Shown piece after piece: positions 44,428-53,283 of a stretch of DNA of 64,000 bases (positions are counted from its first letter, which is position 1; every line of letters starts with the position of its first letter). The notes beneath the pieces are model-generated. The model worked only from the letters and a program-made list of their open reading frames with translations. It was not told the DNA's origin and did not search any database. Source of the stretch: Pedobacter riviphilus (GTDB taxonomy: Bacteria; Bacteroidota; Bacteroidia; Sphingobacteriales; Sphingobacteriaceae); the NCBI RefSeq assembly GCF_014692875.1, contig NZ_CP061171.1, forward strand, positions 1,798,001 through 1,862,000, in the 5' to 3' direction. Position numbers and translations under genes: made by a program.

Positions 44428-46281
44428 CTAAACTTTTTCCAGTTTCTTTTCTTCTTCAAGCTTACCCGATATACTTGCCCCTGCAATTAATAGTTCGTGC
44501 GTAATGGTTTTAGTATATTCTGTAATTTCGGATTTAAAATCTTTTACTGATGAACCCGAACGGATTTCTTCCAATCTTTTTTCCCACTGTCCGGTAAGTT
44601 CAGCCTGCGCAATCTGTTTATCCTTAACCACTTCGTAAACAGCCAAACCTTTATTGGTAGGTACAAGACTCCGCTTTTCTCTTGTAATATATTCCCTGGT
44701 AATTAAGGTTTCGATAATGGATGCACGTGTTGCTGGTGTACCTAAACCGCTATCTTTCATGGCATAACGTAATTCTTCGTCTTCAATCTCTTTACCACAG
44801 GTTTCGAGTGCTTTTAATAGCGAAGCCTCGTTGTACATTGGCTTAGGTTTAGTTTGTTTTTCTAAAAGAGATTTTTCTGTTATAGGTAATTGTTCTCCAA
44901 CCGCAACCTTTGGTAGAGCTGCGTTGTCTTCATCTTTTTTATCGTCTTCAGGGTCGTTAAAAACAGCACGCCAGCCTGCAGAGCGGATTACCGTTCCATT
45001 GGCCACAAAAGTAACTCCCGATTGAATGGTTATTTTGGTTAACTCCTTAATACATTCTTGGTGAAATGCCTCAATCATTCGCCCAACAACCATATCATAC
45101 ACGGCTTGTTTATCCGGGCTCAATCCATAAGCCTGTTCGCCGGTAGGTAAAACCGCATGGTGATCGGTTACTTTTTTAGCGTTAACACTTCGCTTATTTA
45201 AAGTAATGGTTTGCAAAAACTGCGCTTGTTTTCCAAAATCAGCATGATCGGTAAATTTTGCAATCAAATCTGGAACGCCAGCAAAAATATCATCACCAAT
45301 ATAGCGCGATCCGGTACGGGGATAAGAAACCAATTTACTCTCGTATAGGTTCTGCAAGATGTTAAGTGTTTGATCGGCAGTGTACCCTTTTTTCTTATTG
45401 GCTTCTTGCTGCAAACTGCTTAAGTCATGCAATAACGGAGGCGGTTCTTTTCTTGGTTTAGCTTCTACAGCTGTGATGTTCCCGCCCGTTGGAAAGCCAG
45501 AAGCCACGTCCTCAACAAGTGCAAATAACTTTTCTACCTCTTCCTTTTCTTTATAATTAGCGGTTGATATAGCTTTAAAAACCTGTTCATCTTTAGAAAG
45601 TAAAATACTGATCTGATAATAGGTTTGAGGAACGAAATTTTTAATCTCCAAAAAACGGGCACAGATCATGGCCAGGGTAGGTGTTTGTACGCGACCTAAC
45701 GAAAGAACTGTTCTGTTACCTGCCGAAATACTGAGAGCCTGTGTGGCGTTCATTCCCACCAGCCAATCTGATTCTGAACGGCAATGGGCCGAATTGAACA
45801 AAGTATCGTAATCTGTTCCGGGTTTTAAGTTTCTGAATCCATCTTTTATAGCTTCATCTGTTTGTGAGGAGATCCAGAGGCGTTTAAATGGTTTTTTGCA
45901 TTTCAGGTAATAATAAATGTACCTGAAAATTAATTCACCCTCACGCCCCGCATCCGTTGCCACAATAATTTCGCTCGCCTCATCAAAAAGTTTTTTTATG
46001 GTGTCTAATTGTTTGCGCACAGCCGGATCTTCTACAAAACCATCTTTTGTTTTAATCTTTCTGACAGCAAGTTTAAACTTTTGCGGCAGCATGGGTAAAT
46101 GTTGCTTCCTCCAGCCGATAAAGCCATAATCCTGAGGTGGAGCCAATTGTAATAAATGCCCGAATGCCCAGGTAAAAGAATATCCTTTACCTTCAATGTA
46201 TCCATCTTTTCTGGTGGTTGCTCCGAAAACTTTAGCAAGTTCACGACCAACAGAGGGCTTTTCTGCAATTACAATCTTCAT
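44428..46281 (-). CDS. topB: DNA topoisomerase III (type IA)
   Basis: This 617-residue enzyme relaxes and decatenates DNA. The TOPRIM domain starts at MKIVIAEKPSVGRELAKVFG and contains DAGREGELIFRYI. The active-site Tyr is in VSYPRTGSRYI near residue 315. The DATRASIIETL-type motif appears as GTPATRASIIETLITREYI. The C-terminus ends shortly after the core and has no zinc-finger repeats, so it is on the short side for the family. It is monocistronic. Confidence 0.95.
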   Translation of the reverse strand: MKIVIAEKPSVGRELAKVFGATTRKDGYIEGKGYSFTWAFGHLLQLAPPQDYGFIGWRKQHLPMLPQKFKLAVRKIKTKDGFVEDPAVRKQLDTIKKLFDEASEIIVATDAGREGELIFRYIYYYLKCKKPFKRLWISSQTDEAIKDGFRNLKPGTDYDTLFNSAHCRSESDWLVGMNATQALSISAGNRTVLSLGRVQTPTLAMICARFLEIKNFVPQTYYQISILLSKDEQVFKAISTANYKEKEEVEKLFALVEDVASGFPTGGNITAVEAKPRKEPPPLLHDLSSLQQEANKKKGYTADQTLNILQNLYESKLVSYPRTGSRYIGDDIFAGVPDLIAKFTDHADFGKQAQFLQTITLNKRSVNAKKVTDHHAVLPTGEQAYGLSPDKQAVYDMVVGRMIEAFHQECIKELTKITIQSGVTFVANGTVIRSAGWRAVFNDPEDDKKDEDNAALPKVAVGEQLPITEKSLLEKQTKPKPMYNEASLLKALETCGKEIEDEELRYAMKDSGLGTPATRASIIETLITREYITREKRSLVPTNKGLAVYEVVKDKQIAQAELTGQWEKRLEEIRSGSSVKDFKSEITEYTKTITHELLIAGASISGKLEEEKKLEKV

Positions 46282-46484
46282 GAATGGGCTTATCTTTTCA
46301 ACCCCAAAGATGATTAAAATATTGGCAACCGATTAAAAAAATTACTCACAATGCTACTTAACATTCGTTTTGGCAAACAATTATCAGATAACTTTGTCCA
46401 TCATTTGTATCTGGAATTTTTATATCGGATTGATTAACAATTCGGTAATCTCTCTATCTAATGGCTACACCTGATTTTTAATGA

Positions 46485-46928
46485 ATGGATAAAATTTATG
46501 AACTGGAAGGCAATAAAATTAAAGTAGGACTCGAACCGCAATTAATCCGCGTATATAGTAATGCCCAACTTTGGGCTTATCTTGATGGAAAAGCAGAGGC
46601 AAGGTTTGAGCTGATGGTAAATACAATTAAAGCCGATTATGAACAGCATTTTGGCAAAGAACTGGCTATTTCTAACGCTTCGCTTATGGTAGAAATTCTG
46701 GTACATGTGTACTGCGATTATCTGGGACTATCTTTCAATCGCATTGTACGGATAAAATGGATTCAGGCTTTGGTTAAAAAACTGCTTAAACGTGCCGAAG
46801 TTGTAGATTGCGGCGAAAAAGAGGTAGATAGTAACCGTTGGGTTTGGGATTTACTGGCCAGTAGCAAATCAATCTTTATCTGGATCTTACCTAAAAACCT
46901 AAACGCGAAAAATATTAAGCGCCATTAA
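46485..46928 (+). CDS. Hypothetical 147-residue protein
   Basis: I do not recognise this protein. It is predicted soluble and mostly helical, with Trp/Tyr-rich stretches (YSNAQLWAYLDG, FNRIVRIKWIQALVKKLLKRAEVVDCG) and a hydrophobic C-terminal SIFIWILP. A TAACTTTG box at 46389-46396 could be its promoter. It ends convergently with the L,D-transpeptidase gene, overlapping by four bases. Confidence 0.6.
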   Translation: MDKIYELEGNKIKVGLEPQLIRVYSNAQLWAYLDGKAEARFELMVNTIKADYEQHFGKELAISNASLMVEILVHVYCDYLGLSFNRIVRIKWIQALVKKLLKRAEVVDCGEKEVDSNRWVWDLLASSKSIFIWILPKNLNAKNIKRH

Positions 46929-47710
46929 TCCATTTGTGCTGCCAAAATCTGTTCCTGATTTAATACGACACTTGCAGCCAGTGTTTCATTTAAAAATGAT
47001 GAACTGTATTGCTGCTCTGAATTATTGATAAATAGCACCGTCCGATCTGAAATGGTATTGATCACTTGATCTGCCAACTTAGCTGGAACGGCAGGGCAAC
47101 CCTGGCTTCTGCCCAGTCTACCCAATTCATCTATACTTTTCTGACTTACATAACTTGCTCCATGAACCACAATTGATCTTTCTCTGGCATTGCTGTTAAA
47201 ACCTTGGTCCATGCCATCCAATTTAAGCGAACGACCATGTTTACCATTATAAATTTCGCCGGTTAAATAGAAGCCCAAACTGCTCTTGTTTGAGTTTATA
47301 TTATTCGAGAATGATGAGGGTTTATCGCCACCACTGTTTTGTCCATGTGCTACCCAAGTATTTAAGAGTAGCTTTTTATTGGCTATATCGATTATATACA
47401 GCCGTTTTTTAGTGCTTTCCTGATCGAAATCTGCAATTGTTAAAATAGGCTTGGCATGTAATAAACCAGAATATTTCATGTTATAAAACCCAGTTAATGC
47501 CTTTTCGAAAACCCGTTCATTTAATCCTGCAGAATCTAAATGAACTTCGTGATATATATTTAAGATGTATTGATTGTATAGACTGTCTGCTGCTATGTTT
47601 TTAATCGTATCTTGTTGTGTTTGGGGGCGATCTATCGCTTTCCAACTTGTTCCGACAATGCTCATACCCACTAAAAAAATCGTAGCAATGTCCAGGATGT
47701 ATTTCTTCAT
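46925..47710 (-). CDS. Murein L,D-transpeptidase catalytic-domain protein (YkuD_2 type)
   Basis: This 261-residue protein has an N-terminal membrane/signal segment (LDIATIFLVGMSIVGTSW) and a YkuD_2 domain. The catalytic part is IVVHGASYVS followed by GRSQGCPAVPAKLAD, with the nucleophile Cys near residue 203 and His near 180. Such enzymes cross-link or modify peptidoglycan, or attach proteins to it, in the periplasm. It is a single gene. Confidence 0.9.
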   Translation of the reverse strand: MKKYILDIATIFLVGMSIVGTSWKAIDRPQTQQDTIKNIAADSLYNQYILNIYHEVHLDSAGLNERVFEKALTGFYNMKYSGLLHAKPILTIADFDQESTKKRLYIIDIANKKLLLNTWVAHGQNSGGDKPSSFSNNINSNKSSLGFYLTGEIYNGKHGRSLKLDGMDQGFNSNARERSIVVHGASYVSQKSIDELGRLGRSQGCPAVPAKLADQVINTISDRTVLFINNSEQQYSSSFLNETLAASVVLNQEQILAAQMD

Positions 47711-47975
47711 TCAGTATGGTTTGATTTGATATTGAGTTATTTATACGGTTGTTTAGCCCAGATGTTGCCCAAATCGTATTATTGACTTCGGATATGCTGT
47801 TGGTTTTACACTCCCGTGACTTAAAACAGAATAATATAGCCTTTGTGAATTAAAACAGGCAACTTAATTATTTTGCAATAGGTCTATGAATGCAACAAGC
47901 CTCTTAAATATAATCAGCCATATTGATTTTAATTTGTGATCACAAATTATCGATTTTTCTTTAAATCTATTTGTC

Positions 47976-47983
47976 TATTTTTG
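47976..47983 (+). promoter_or_regulatory. -7 promoter element of the 40-residue membrane protein gene
   Basis: TATTTTTG matches TAnnTTTG. It lies 18 bases before the ATG at 48002 and supports that start over the longer reading from 47936. Confidence 0.55.
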
Positions 47984-48001
47984 TCACAAAAATTAGATAA
48001 A

Positions 48002-48124
48002 ATGCCAAACGACGAAAATGATTATTCTTTCTGGACCAAATATAAGAAATTTGCCTCAACAGAAATTTTGATGTACCTGATCATGATTATCGGCATTGGC
48101 CTCGGGATTATTTTTTTAAGCTAA
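48002..48124 (+). CDS. Small single-pass membrane protein
   Basis: This 40-residue ORF encodes an acidic N-terminus (MPNDENDYSFWTKYKKFAS) and one C-terminal membrane segment (ILMYLIMIIGIGLGIIFLS). The start at 48002 follows a matching promoter box. Its end overlaps the convergent DUF3857 gene by 17 bases. No family recognised; tiny membrane proteins of this design often modulate larger membrane complexes, but that is only a guess. Confidence 0.55.
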   Translation: MPNDENDYSFWTKYKKFASTEILMYLIMIIGIGLGIIFLS

Positions 48125-50015
48125 GGGCTAATTTTAGATAATCTGCTGAGTTTACGTCGTTTATAAATTTAGAAAATTCGGAGTATTGTTCTGCTGGGAA
48201 CGTACCGTCATTTAAAACAAATTTTCGGTGATAGGTTAATTTGTTCCCTTCTAAACTTGTTTTACAAGTGTACTCGCCAAATACACTTTTAAAAGTTTTA
48301 TTTTGCCCGATAATTAATTCTGAATTTACATTATCTGGAAGGGTATAAATAATTGTATCTTCATCGGTATAACCACGGTTAATGTAAACTGGTAGTGTTC
48401 TGTTTTTTATTTCGGGGATTGATCGTTTTACGTTAAAAGCATTGAGCTGTAAAAACATCTTATTCCCGTTAACTGGTGCATAATTTCTGATGTTTACAGT
48501 TATATCTTCGATTAATTTAGGATTAATGTCTTTTTTTTGAGCGAAGGAAACCGCTTCAAAATTGATATTATCGATATTATATGTTTCTTTTAATAATTTA
48601 TGCTGCTCGGTTATTGATTTACCAATCAAGGATTCCTGATTTTCATATTGTGAACCAGCATAAACGGTATTCATTTTTCCAGATACACTGCCGTCTAACT
48701 GAAGAGTTAAATTGGCCTTACGTATCTGCAGGTTCTCAGCAGTTGTTAGTTTTGGTGTATGTAATAGTTTTCCGCCATCGGCAGTGCAGGCCAGAACCAG
48801 TCTATCATCAGTAAAATCGCTTAAAAAACCAAATGGGATTTTTTGGCTGGTGCATTCTAACCAGGTTGTATCACCCTTTAACGGCATACACAGGATAATA
48901 TGGTTGCCTTGCACCATACTGGCGTATTTTGGATCCATACTTTTCTTTTCAGAACCAGCTGATACTACACAGTAATAAGAATCTATATTTGCTGCACTGA
49001 GCAGGCTTTGCATATAGTTTACCAAGGCTTTACAGTCGCCATAGCCCAATCGGTCTACTTCGCTGGCTGCAATGGGCTGAAAACCACCAATACCGATCTG
49101 GACGCTAATATACCGTGTTTTATCCTGTAGGTACTGATAGATTTTTCTGGCTTTCTCCTTATCTGTTTTTTCATTTTTTACCAGATCTTTAACCATTTCA
49201 ATAGTGCTGGTTGGCAAGGCTTTGCGTTCTGCTAACAAATCGTCGTATATCCATTTGCCCAATTCTTGCCAATTGGTATAATTACCTTTATGGTTGTAAT
49301 AATAAAATTCCTGGGGAGCTATCTGGATGTTAGTGGCATAAGTTTGGTGTGCAGGGCTGTAAGGCTCAGTTCTAACCGCTAAAATATTGTCGACTTTCCA
49401 TATGGTTTTTTTCTGCTTTTCATCAGTTAGTACTTCAGGAGCGCCCTTGTAATTCTGGCTTTTTATCCTCACCTGATCGGTAGGTTTACAAATAAAGGTA
49501 TAAGTACTTTTTTCCACCGAGACATCATCTGCTGGTTTCGGGTTCCAATCGGGGATGATCAGGTTTTGTTTATTTCTGATTTCGTAATTATAAACCAAGG
49601 TGTAAGGATATTGGTTTACCGAGGGTAGATAATGTTTTACGCGGCTATCAACAAAAAGCGAAAATCCATCGGCAGCGCTCACATCGGCAAAATCATTTTG
49701 AGAGAATTTATTGATCAGTTTACCTACACTATTGTAAACTTCTCCCTTTATGCTTTTAATTGAAATGTTTTTATCGTAGTAGATTACCAAACGGGCCTCA
49801 TCTTCTCCATTTTGATTAAAAACTGTAATGGCCTTTTTTACATTGAGCATCACATTGTCAGGGGAGCGCATATCAATGGTTGTTTCCTCATTACGGATAC
49901 ATGCATTGGCCCGGTTGCGCAGGTTAGCTGAAATTAAATCGACATCATAGTTATTTTGCGCAAAGGCAGAAACTGAAACTAAAAACCAAGAAACAACGGT
50001 GAATAAGCGTCTCAT
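48108..50015 (-). CDS. DUF3857 and transglutaminase-like domain protein
   Basis: This 635-residue secreted protein (signal peptide LFTVVSWFLVSVSAFAQ) has a DUF3857 domain (about residues 45-220) and a transglutaminase-like core (about 255-370) that keeps the catalytic Cys in LGYGDCKALVNYMQSLL, followed by a beta-rich C-terminal part. Function is unknown; the core could cleave or form isopeptide bonds in the envelope. It starts directly at the end of a paralogue, so the pair is a tandem duplication and probably co-transcribed. Confidence 0.9.
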   Translation of the reverse strand: MRRLFTVVSWFLVSVSAFAQNNYDVDLISANLRNRANACIRNEETTIDMRSPDNVMLNVKKAITVFNQNGEDEARLVIYYDKNISIKSIKGEVYNSVGKLINKFSQNDFADVSAADGFSLFVDSRVKHYLPSVNQYPYTLVYNYEIRNKQNLIIPDWNPKPADDVSVEKSTYTFICKPTDQVRIKSQNYKGAPEVLTDEKQKKTIWKVDNILAVRTEPYSPAHQTYATNIQIAPQEFYYYNHKGNYTNWQELGKWIYDDLLAERKALPTSTIEMVKDLVKNEKTDKEKARKIYQYLQDKTRYISVQIGIGGFQPIAASEVDRLGYGDCKALVNYMQSLLSAANIDSYYCVVSAGSEKKSMDPKYASMVQGNHIILCMPLKGDTTWLECTSQKIPFGFLSDFTDDRLVLACTADGGKLLHTPKLTTAENLQIRKANLTLQLDGSVSGKMNTVYAGSQYENQESLIGKSITEQHKLLKETYNIDNINFEAVSFAQKKDINPKLIEDITVNIRNYAPVNGNKMFLQLNAFNVKRSIPEIKNRTLPVYINRGYTDEDTIIYTLPDNVNSELIIGQNKTFKSVFGEYTCKTSLEGNKLTYHRKFVLNDGTFPAEQYSEFSKFINDVNSADYLKLALSLKK

Positions 50016-51989
50016 TTAATTCGCCTTTTTTAATAAAAATTCTGTCTTTTGGTTCTGGATGATCTTACTATAGAATTCCTTTAAATAAAGATATTCTTCT
50101 GGCGGATAAATAGCATTATTAAATTGTAAAATCTGACTCATTGAAATGGTATTTTCATTTAAACTAGTTTGCAACAGGTACTTTCCACCCGCATTAGGCA
50201 AAGCAATGGCCATATCTTTCGGTTTTTCCAGCAATTGGTATTTTTCGGGTAAAAGTACATTGATGATGATACGCTCGTCGGACGCTGCACCTAAATCAAC
50301 AGGGTAGGTACGCTCGTTTAAATTAAATGGGTTTTTCGAAATGTTATTAATAAAAAACGGACTAAAATAAAACTGATCCTTATTGGTGCCATCGTTTATT
50401 GTAAACTCTACCTCGTATTTTTCTATTAAAGAATTTTCTATACTATCCAAATTTGAAATTTGATGATCCAATATCTTAATCCTGGTTAAGCGCTCATCGA
50501 GTTTCTCTACGTACTCATCCGGAGAATTGTATCGAAGAATTTCTTTGCGTTTACCGTATGCTGCATAACCCATGGTATTGGTAGTTAAAGTGCCGATAAT
50601 TTTTCCATCAGTGGTCATTTTTCCGGTCAGGATATAACTGGTCGTATTTTTTTGGCTGGCTTTTAAATCGATCCAGTAAGATGGTTTTTTTAAATTGATT
50701 ACCCTTCCTTGGTCGTTAATACAGCGTAACGGTAACAATCCGAAGGGTAGAAGTGGTTCTGTAGCATCCAATAAATAACTTTTATCGGCAATATTTACTT
50801 TGGCAACCAAGTAATTAAAATCACTCATTACCGGGTAGAGCTTATTTACAGTGCCATTATCGCGGGTAGAGAGTATAACAGCCTCTGCATCTAAACCAGC
50901 TGCAGAAAGCGCTGCAATTAAGCTTAGGTTAACATCGGCCACATTACCAGATCTATTTTCTAGTGCCTTTTTAATGTTGTCTTCTGAATATTTTCCGTAA
51001 TAATTATTCCATTTGATCTGTTTTTTGATGTAATTATAAATAGATCTTGCTTTGTCTAAATCTGTTGTGCTTCCTTTTGTAATTTCCGGAATGAGGTCTT
51101 TAAAAACATCTTTCCTTTTCATCTGATCGCCCAATGTTTTATAAGACGACAGCTCATAATCAATATCTTTCCAGGTTTTGGTATAAGATGTTTTAGCACC
51201 ATTTAAATTCTGAACATCAGAAAGTTCAAAATAGATGGCCGATTTGAAGTTACTCGGTGCAGTCATGTTATCTTCCTCAATAAATGCCGGAATATCTTTC
51301 ATCATGTAGTTGATTTTGGAGCAATCGATAGCTACACCCGAAAGCCTTAAACATTCTTTACTCAGTTCTACTTTTTGGTCGGTAAGCTTTTGAAATCCAC
51401 GTAACGAAACATTATAATTGTAAATGCCCGGAATATAAACTAAATACTCACTAATCACTTTTGGAATGTTGCTTTGAAATTCCCACGTTTTGAAATTAAA
51501 TAAGTTGGGCGATTTTAACCTATAACTATATTCTATTACAGCGCCTTCTTTGAGATTTGGAAGCGTAAATTTGGTCAGTCTGGTATATTTTGACCGGTTT
51601 TCGGTGAAAATCGCTTTTTTATCCATAACTGTTTCTACAAAGTTATTGTTGATATAATTAAAAGTAGAAGCTTTTAAATCATCGATTGTTTCTTCCCGAG
51701 ATTCGTCTTTATAGGTTGGAATAATAATATTCGCTTCCTTAAAGCCTTCTTTATTATAGATTTTGATTTTTACATGATGCTCAAAAATCAGTTCTAAACT
51801 ACCTGTATTATCATCTCGTTGAATAGATGCTGTACCAAATTCTTTTAAAACAATAGCATTGGCATTACTGTCTAATTTTTTTCTGTCGAATTGGTAATCG
51901 TCATAGGTAATTGCGCCAAATTTAAAGTCTTGAGCATGAGTAGTTAATGATAAAAATAGGAGGGATAATATGGCTAACGTTTTATTCAT
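50016..51989 (-). CDS. DUF3857 protein with degenerate transglutaminase-like domain
   Basis: This 657-residue protein has a signal peptide (LAILSLLFLSLTTHAQ), a DUF3857 domain and a transglutaminase-like fold. In the place of the nucleophile Cys (GDCKAL in the neighbour) it has SGNVADVNLSLIAALSAAG, so catalysis by this core is unlikely. I start it at 51989 because the signal peptide begins there; the longer reading from 52052 adds 21 unlikely residues. It is first of the tandem pair, with no gap before the next gene. Confidence 0.88.
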   Translation of the reverse strand: MNKTLAILSLLFLSLTTHAQDFKFGAITYDDYQFDRKKLDSNANAIVLKEFGTASIQRDDNTGSLELIFEHHVKIKIYNKEGFKEANIIIPTYKDESREETIDDLKASTFNYINNNFVETVMDKKAIFTENRSKYTRLTKFTLPNLKEGAVIEYSYRLKSPNLFNFKTWEFQSNIPKVISEYLVYIPGIYNYNVSLRGFQKLTDQKVELSKECLRLSGVAIDCSKINYMMKDIPAFIEEDNMTAPSNFKSAIYFELSDVQNLNGAKTSYTKTWKDIDYELSSYKTLGDQMKRKDVFKDLIPEITKGSTTDLDKARSIYNYIKKQIKWNNYYGKYSEDNIKKALENRSGNVADVNLSLIAALSAAGLDAEAVILSTRDNGTVNKLYPVMSDFNYLVAKVNIADKSYLLDATEPLLPFGLLPLRCINDQGRVINLKKPSYWIDLKASQKNTTSYILTGKMTTDGKIIGTLTTNTMGYAAYGKRKEILRYNSPDEYVEKLDERLTRIKILDHQISNLDSIENSLIEKYEVEFTINDGTNKDQFYFSPFFINNISKNPFNLNERTYPVDLGAASDERIIINVLLPEKYQLLEKPKDMAIALPNAGGKYLLQTSLNENTISMSQILQFNNAIYPPEEYLYLKEFYSKIIQNQKTEFLLKKAN

Positions 51990-52172
51990 TTGAGCGTATG
52001 TAAATTGTCGCAATTTAATCCTACAAACTAACATTTTAAAATAATTTGACAATTAAATTTATAAATTAATAAAGCTGTTTTACAGAACTAATGAAACCTT
52101 TTTAGCACTTTTGAAAAAAAGAATTTGACATTCCGATTCAAATCTAATGTCGCCAATCTCACATCATAAGAA

Positions 52173-53126
52173 ATGAAATTAAATTTAAAGCGCCCTTTAG
52201 CATTTTTTGATTTAGAAGCTACTGGAGTTAATGTTGGAGCTGACAGGGTCGTTGAAATAGCGATTTTAAAGGCTATGCCAGATGGTTCTGAACTTGTTAA
52301 AACTTGGCGCGTAAATCCAGAAATGCCGATTCCTTTGCAAACCTCGTTAATACACGGTATTTACGACGAAGACATTGCTGATGCGCCAACCTTTAAAACT
52401 TTAGCAGCAGAAATTGCTGAATTTATTGGTGAAAGCGATCTGGCAGGATACAATTCAAACAAATTTGATATCCCAATGCTTTTGGAAGAATTTTTAAGGG
52501 CAGAAGTTGATTTCGACATGAACAACCGCAAATTTGTTGATGTACAGAATATATTCCACCAAATGGAACAACGTACCTTAAAAGCGGCGTATAAGTTCTA
52601 TTGTCAGGAAGATTTAATTAATGCACACGCTGCAGAGGCAGATGTAATTGCTACTTACAAGGTTTTACTTGGTCAATTGGAAATGTACAAAGAAACCGAG
52701 TTTGAGAATAAACAGGGGGTAAAAAGCATTCCTGTTGTAAATGATGTGGATGCGCTGCATATCTTTACCAACATTAATAAACCTGTAGATTTTGCTGGTC
52801 GTTTGGTTTACAATGATAACGGTGAGGTATGTTTTAACTTTGGTAAACACAAAGGTAAAACCACGGATCAGGTATTTTCGGTAGAGCCTAGCTATTATGC
52901 CTGGATGAAAAATGGCGATTTCCCATTGTACACAAAGAAGAAGTTAGACGAGGAGTGGGCAAAGTTCAATGCTAAGAAAAATGAGAACAGGGCACCACGT
53001 CCTCAGCATAATACGCCAGCAAGTAAACCTCAACATCAACAGAAGCCTCAGCCGAAGCCAGAAAAGCCTGCACAGCCCATCAATACGGAGATGTTGGAGC
53101 AATTGAAAATGAAGTTTGGTAAGTAG
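52173..53126 (+). CDS. DnaQ-like 3'-5' exonuclease with DUF3820-type C-terminal domain
   Basis: This 317-residue protein has a DEDDh exonuclease domain in residues 1-175: AFFDLEATGVNVGADRVVEIA (Exo I), YNSNKFDIPML (Exo II) and HAAEADVIAT (Exo III). A DUF3820-type segment (CFNFGKHKGKTTDQV, then YYAWMKNGDFP) follows at about 225-265, and a Pro/Gln/Lys-rich disordered tail ends the protein. A repair or RNA/DNA end-trimming role is likely. It appears monocistronic. Confidence 0.92.
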   Translation: MKLNLKRPLAFFDLEATGVNVGADRVVEIAILKAMPDGSELVKTWRVNPEMPIPLQTSLIHGIYDEDIADAPTFKTLAAEIAEFIGESDLAGYNSNKFDIPMLLEEFLRAEVDFDMNNRKFVDVQNIFHQMEQRTLKAAYKFYCQEDLINAHAAEADVIATYKVLLGQLEMYKETEFENKQGVKSIPVVNDVDALHIFTNINKPVDFAGRLVYNDNGEVCFNFGKHKGKTTDQVFSVEPSYYAWMKNGDFPLYTKKKLDEEWAKFNAKKNENRAPRPQHNTPASKPQHQQKPQPKPEKPAQPINTEMLEQLKMKFGK

Positions 53127-53134
53127 GTGCAAGT

Positions 53135-53160
53135 TACCACAGATAAAAAGGATAAACACA
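53135..53160 (+). repeat. CACAGAT direct word repeat
   Basis: The words CCACAGATAAA and ACACAGATAG occur in tandem, 16 bases apart, just before a GxxExxY remnant. Related CACAGA words form the hairpin near 6964-6987. In my experience such words sit beside GxxExxY genes, but I cannot check that here. Confidence 0.4.
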
Positions 53161-53173
53161 GATAGTTAAGTAA

Positions 53174-53272
53174 TTGGAAGAACTTAATTCTATATCTATA
53201 ACTGAGAAGATTATTGGAGCTGTTTATACAGTTTCAAATACACTTGGTTGTGGTTTTTTGGAGAAAGGTTAA
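53174..53272 (+). pseudogene. GxxExxY-family gene remnant (N-terminal fragment)
   Basis: The frame encodes LEELNSISITEKIIGAVYTV followed by SNTLGCGFLEKG and a stop. This is the N-terminal signature of GxxExxY proteins (PD-(D/E)XK nuclease-like; usual form IIGAAIEVHKTLGPGLLE then Y). The reading ends exactly where the next residues would be SxYE, so only the first 32 residues remain. It lies immediately upstream of the M1 peptidase gene; the stop codon is 11 bases before that gene's ATG. Confidence 0.7.
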
Positions 53273-53283
53273 AAAAATACGTC

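Noticed and set aside
53248..53283. Twelve-residue N-terminal extension of the M1 peptidase
   Set aside because: The signal peptide begins at 53284 and the extension overlaps the GxxExxY remnant in another frame.
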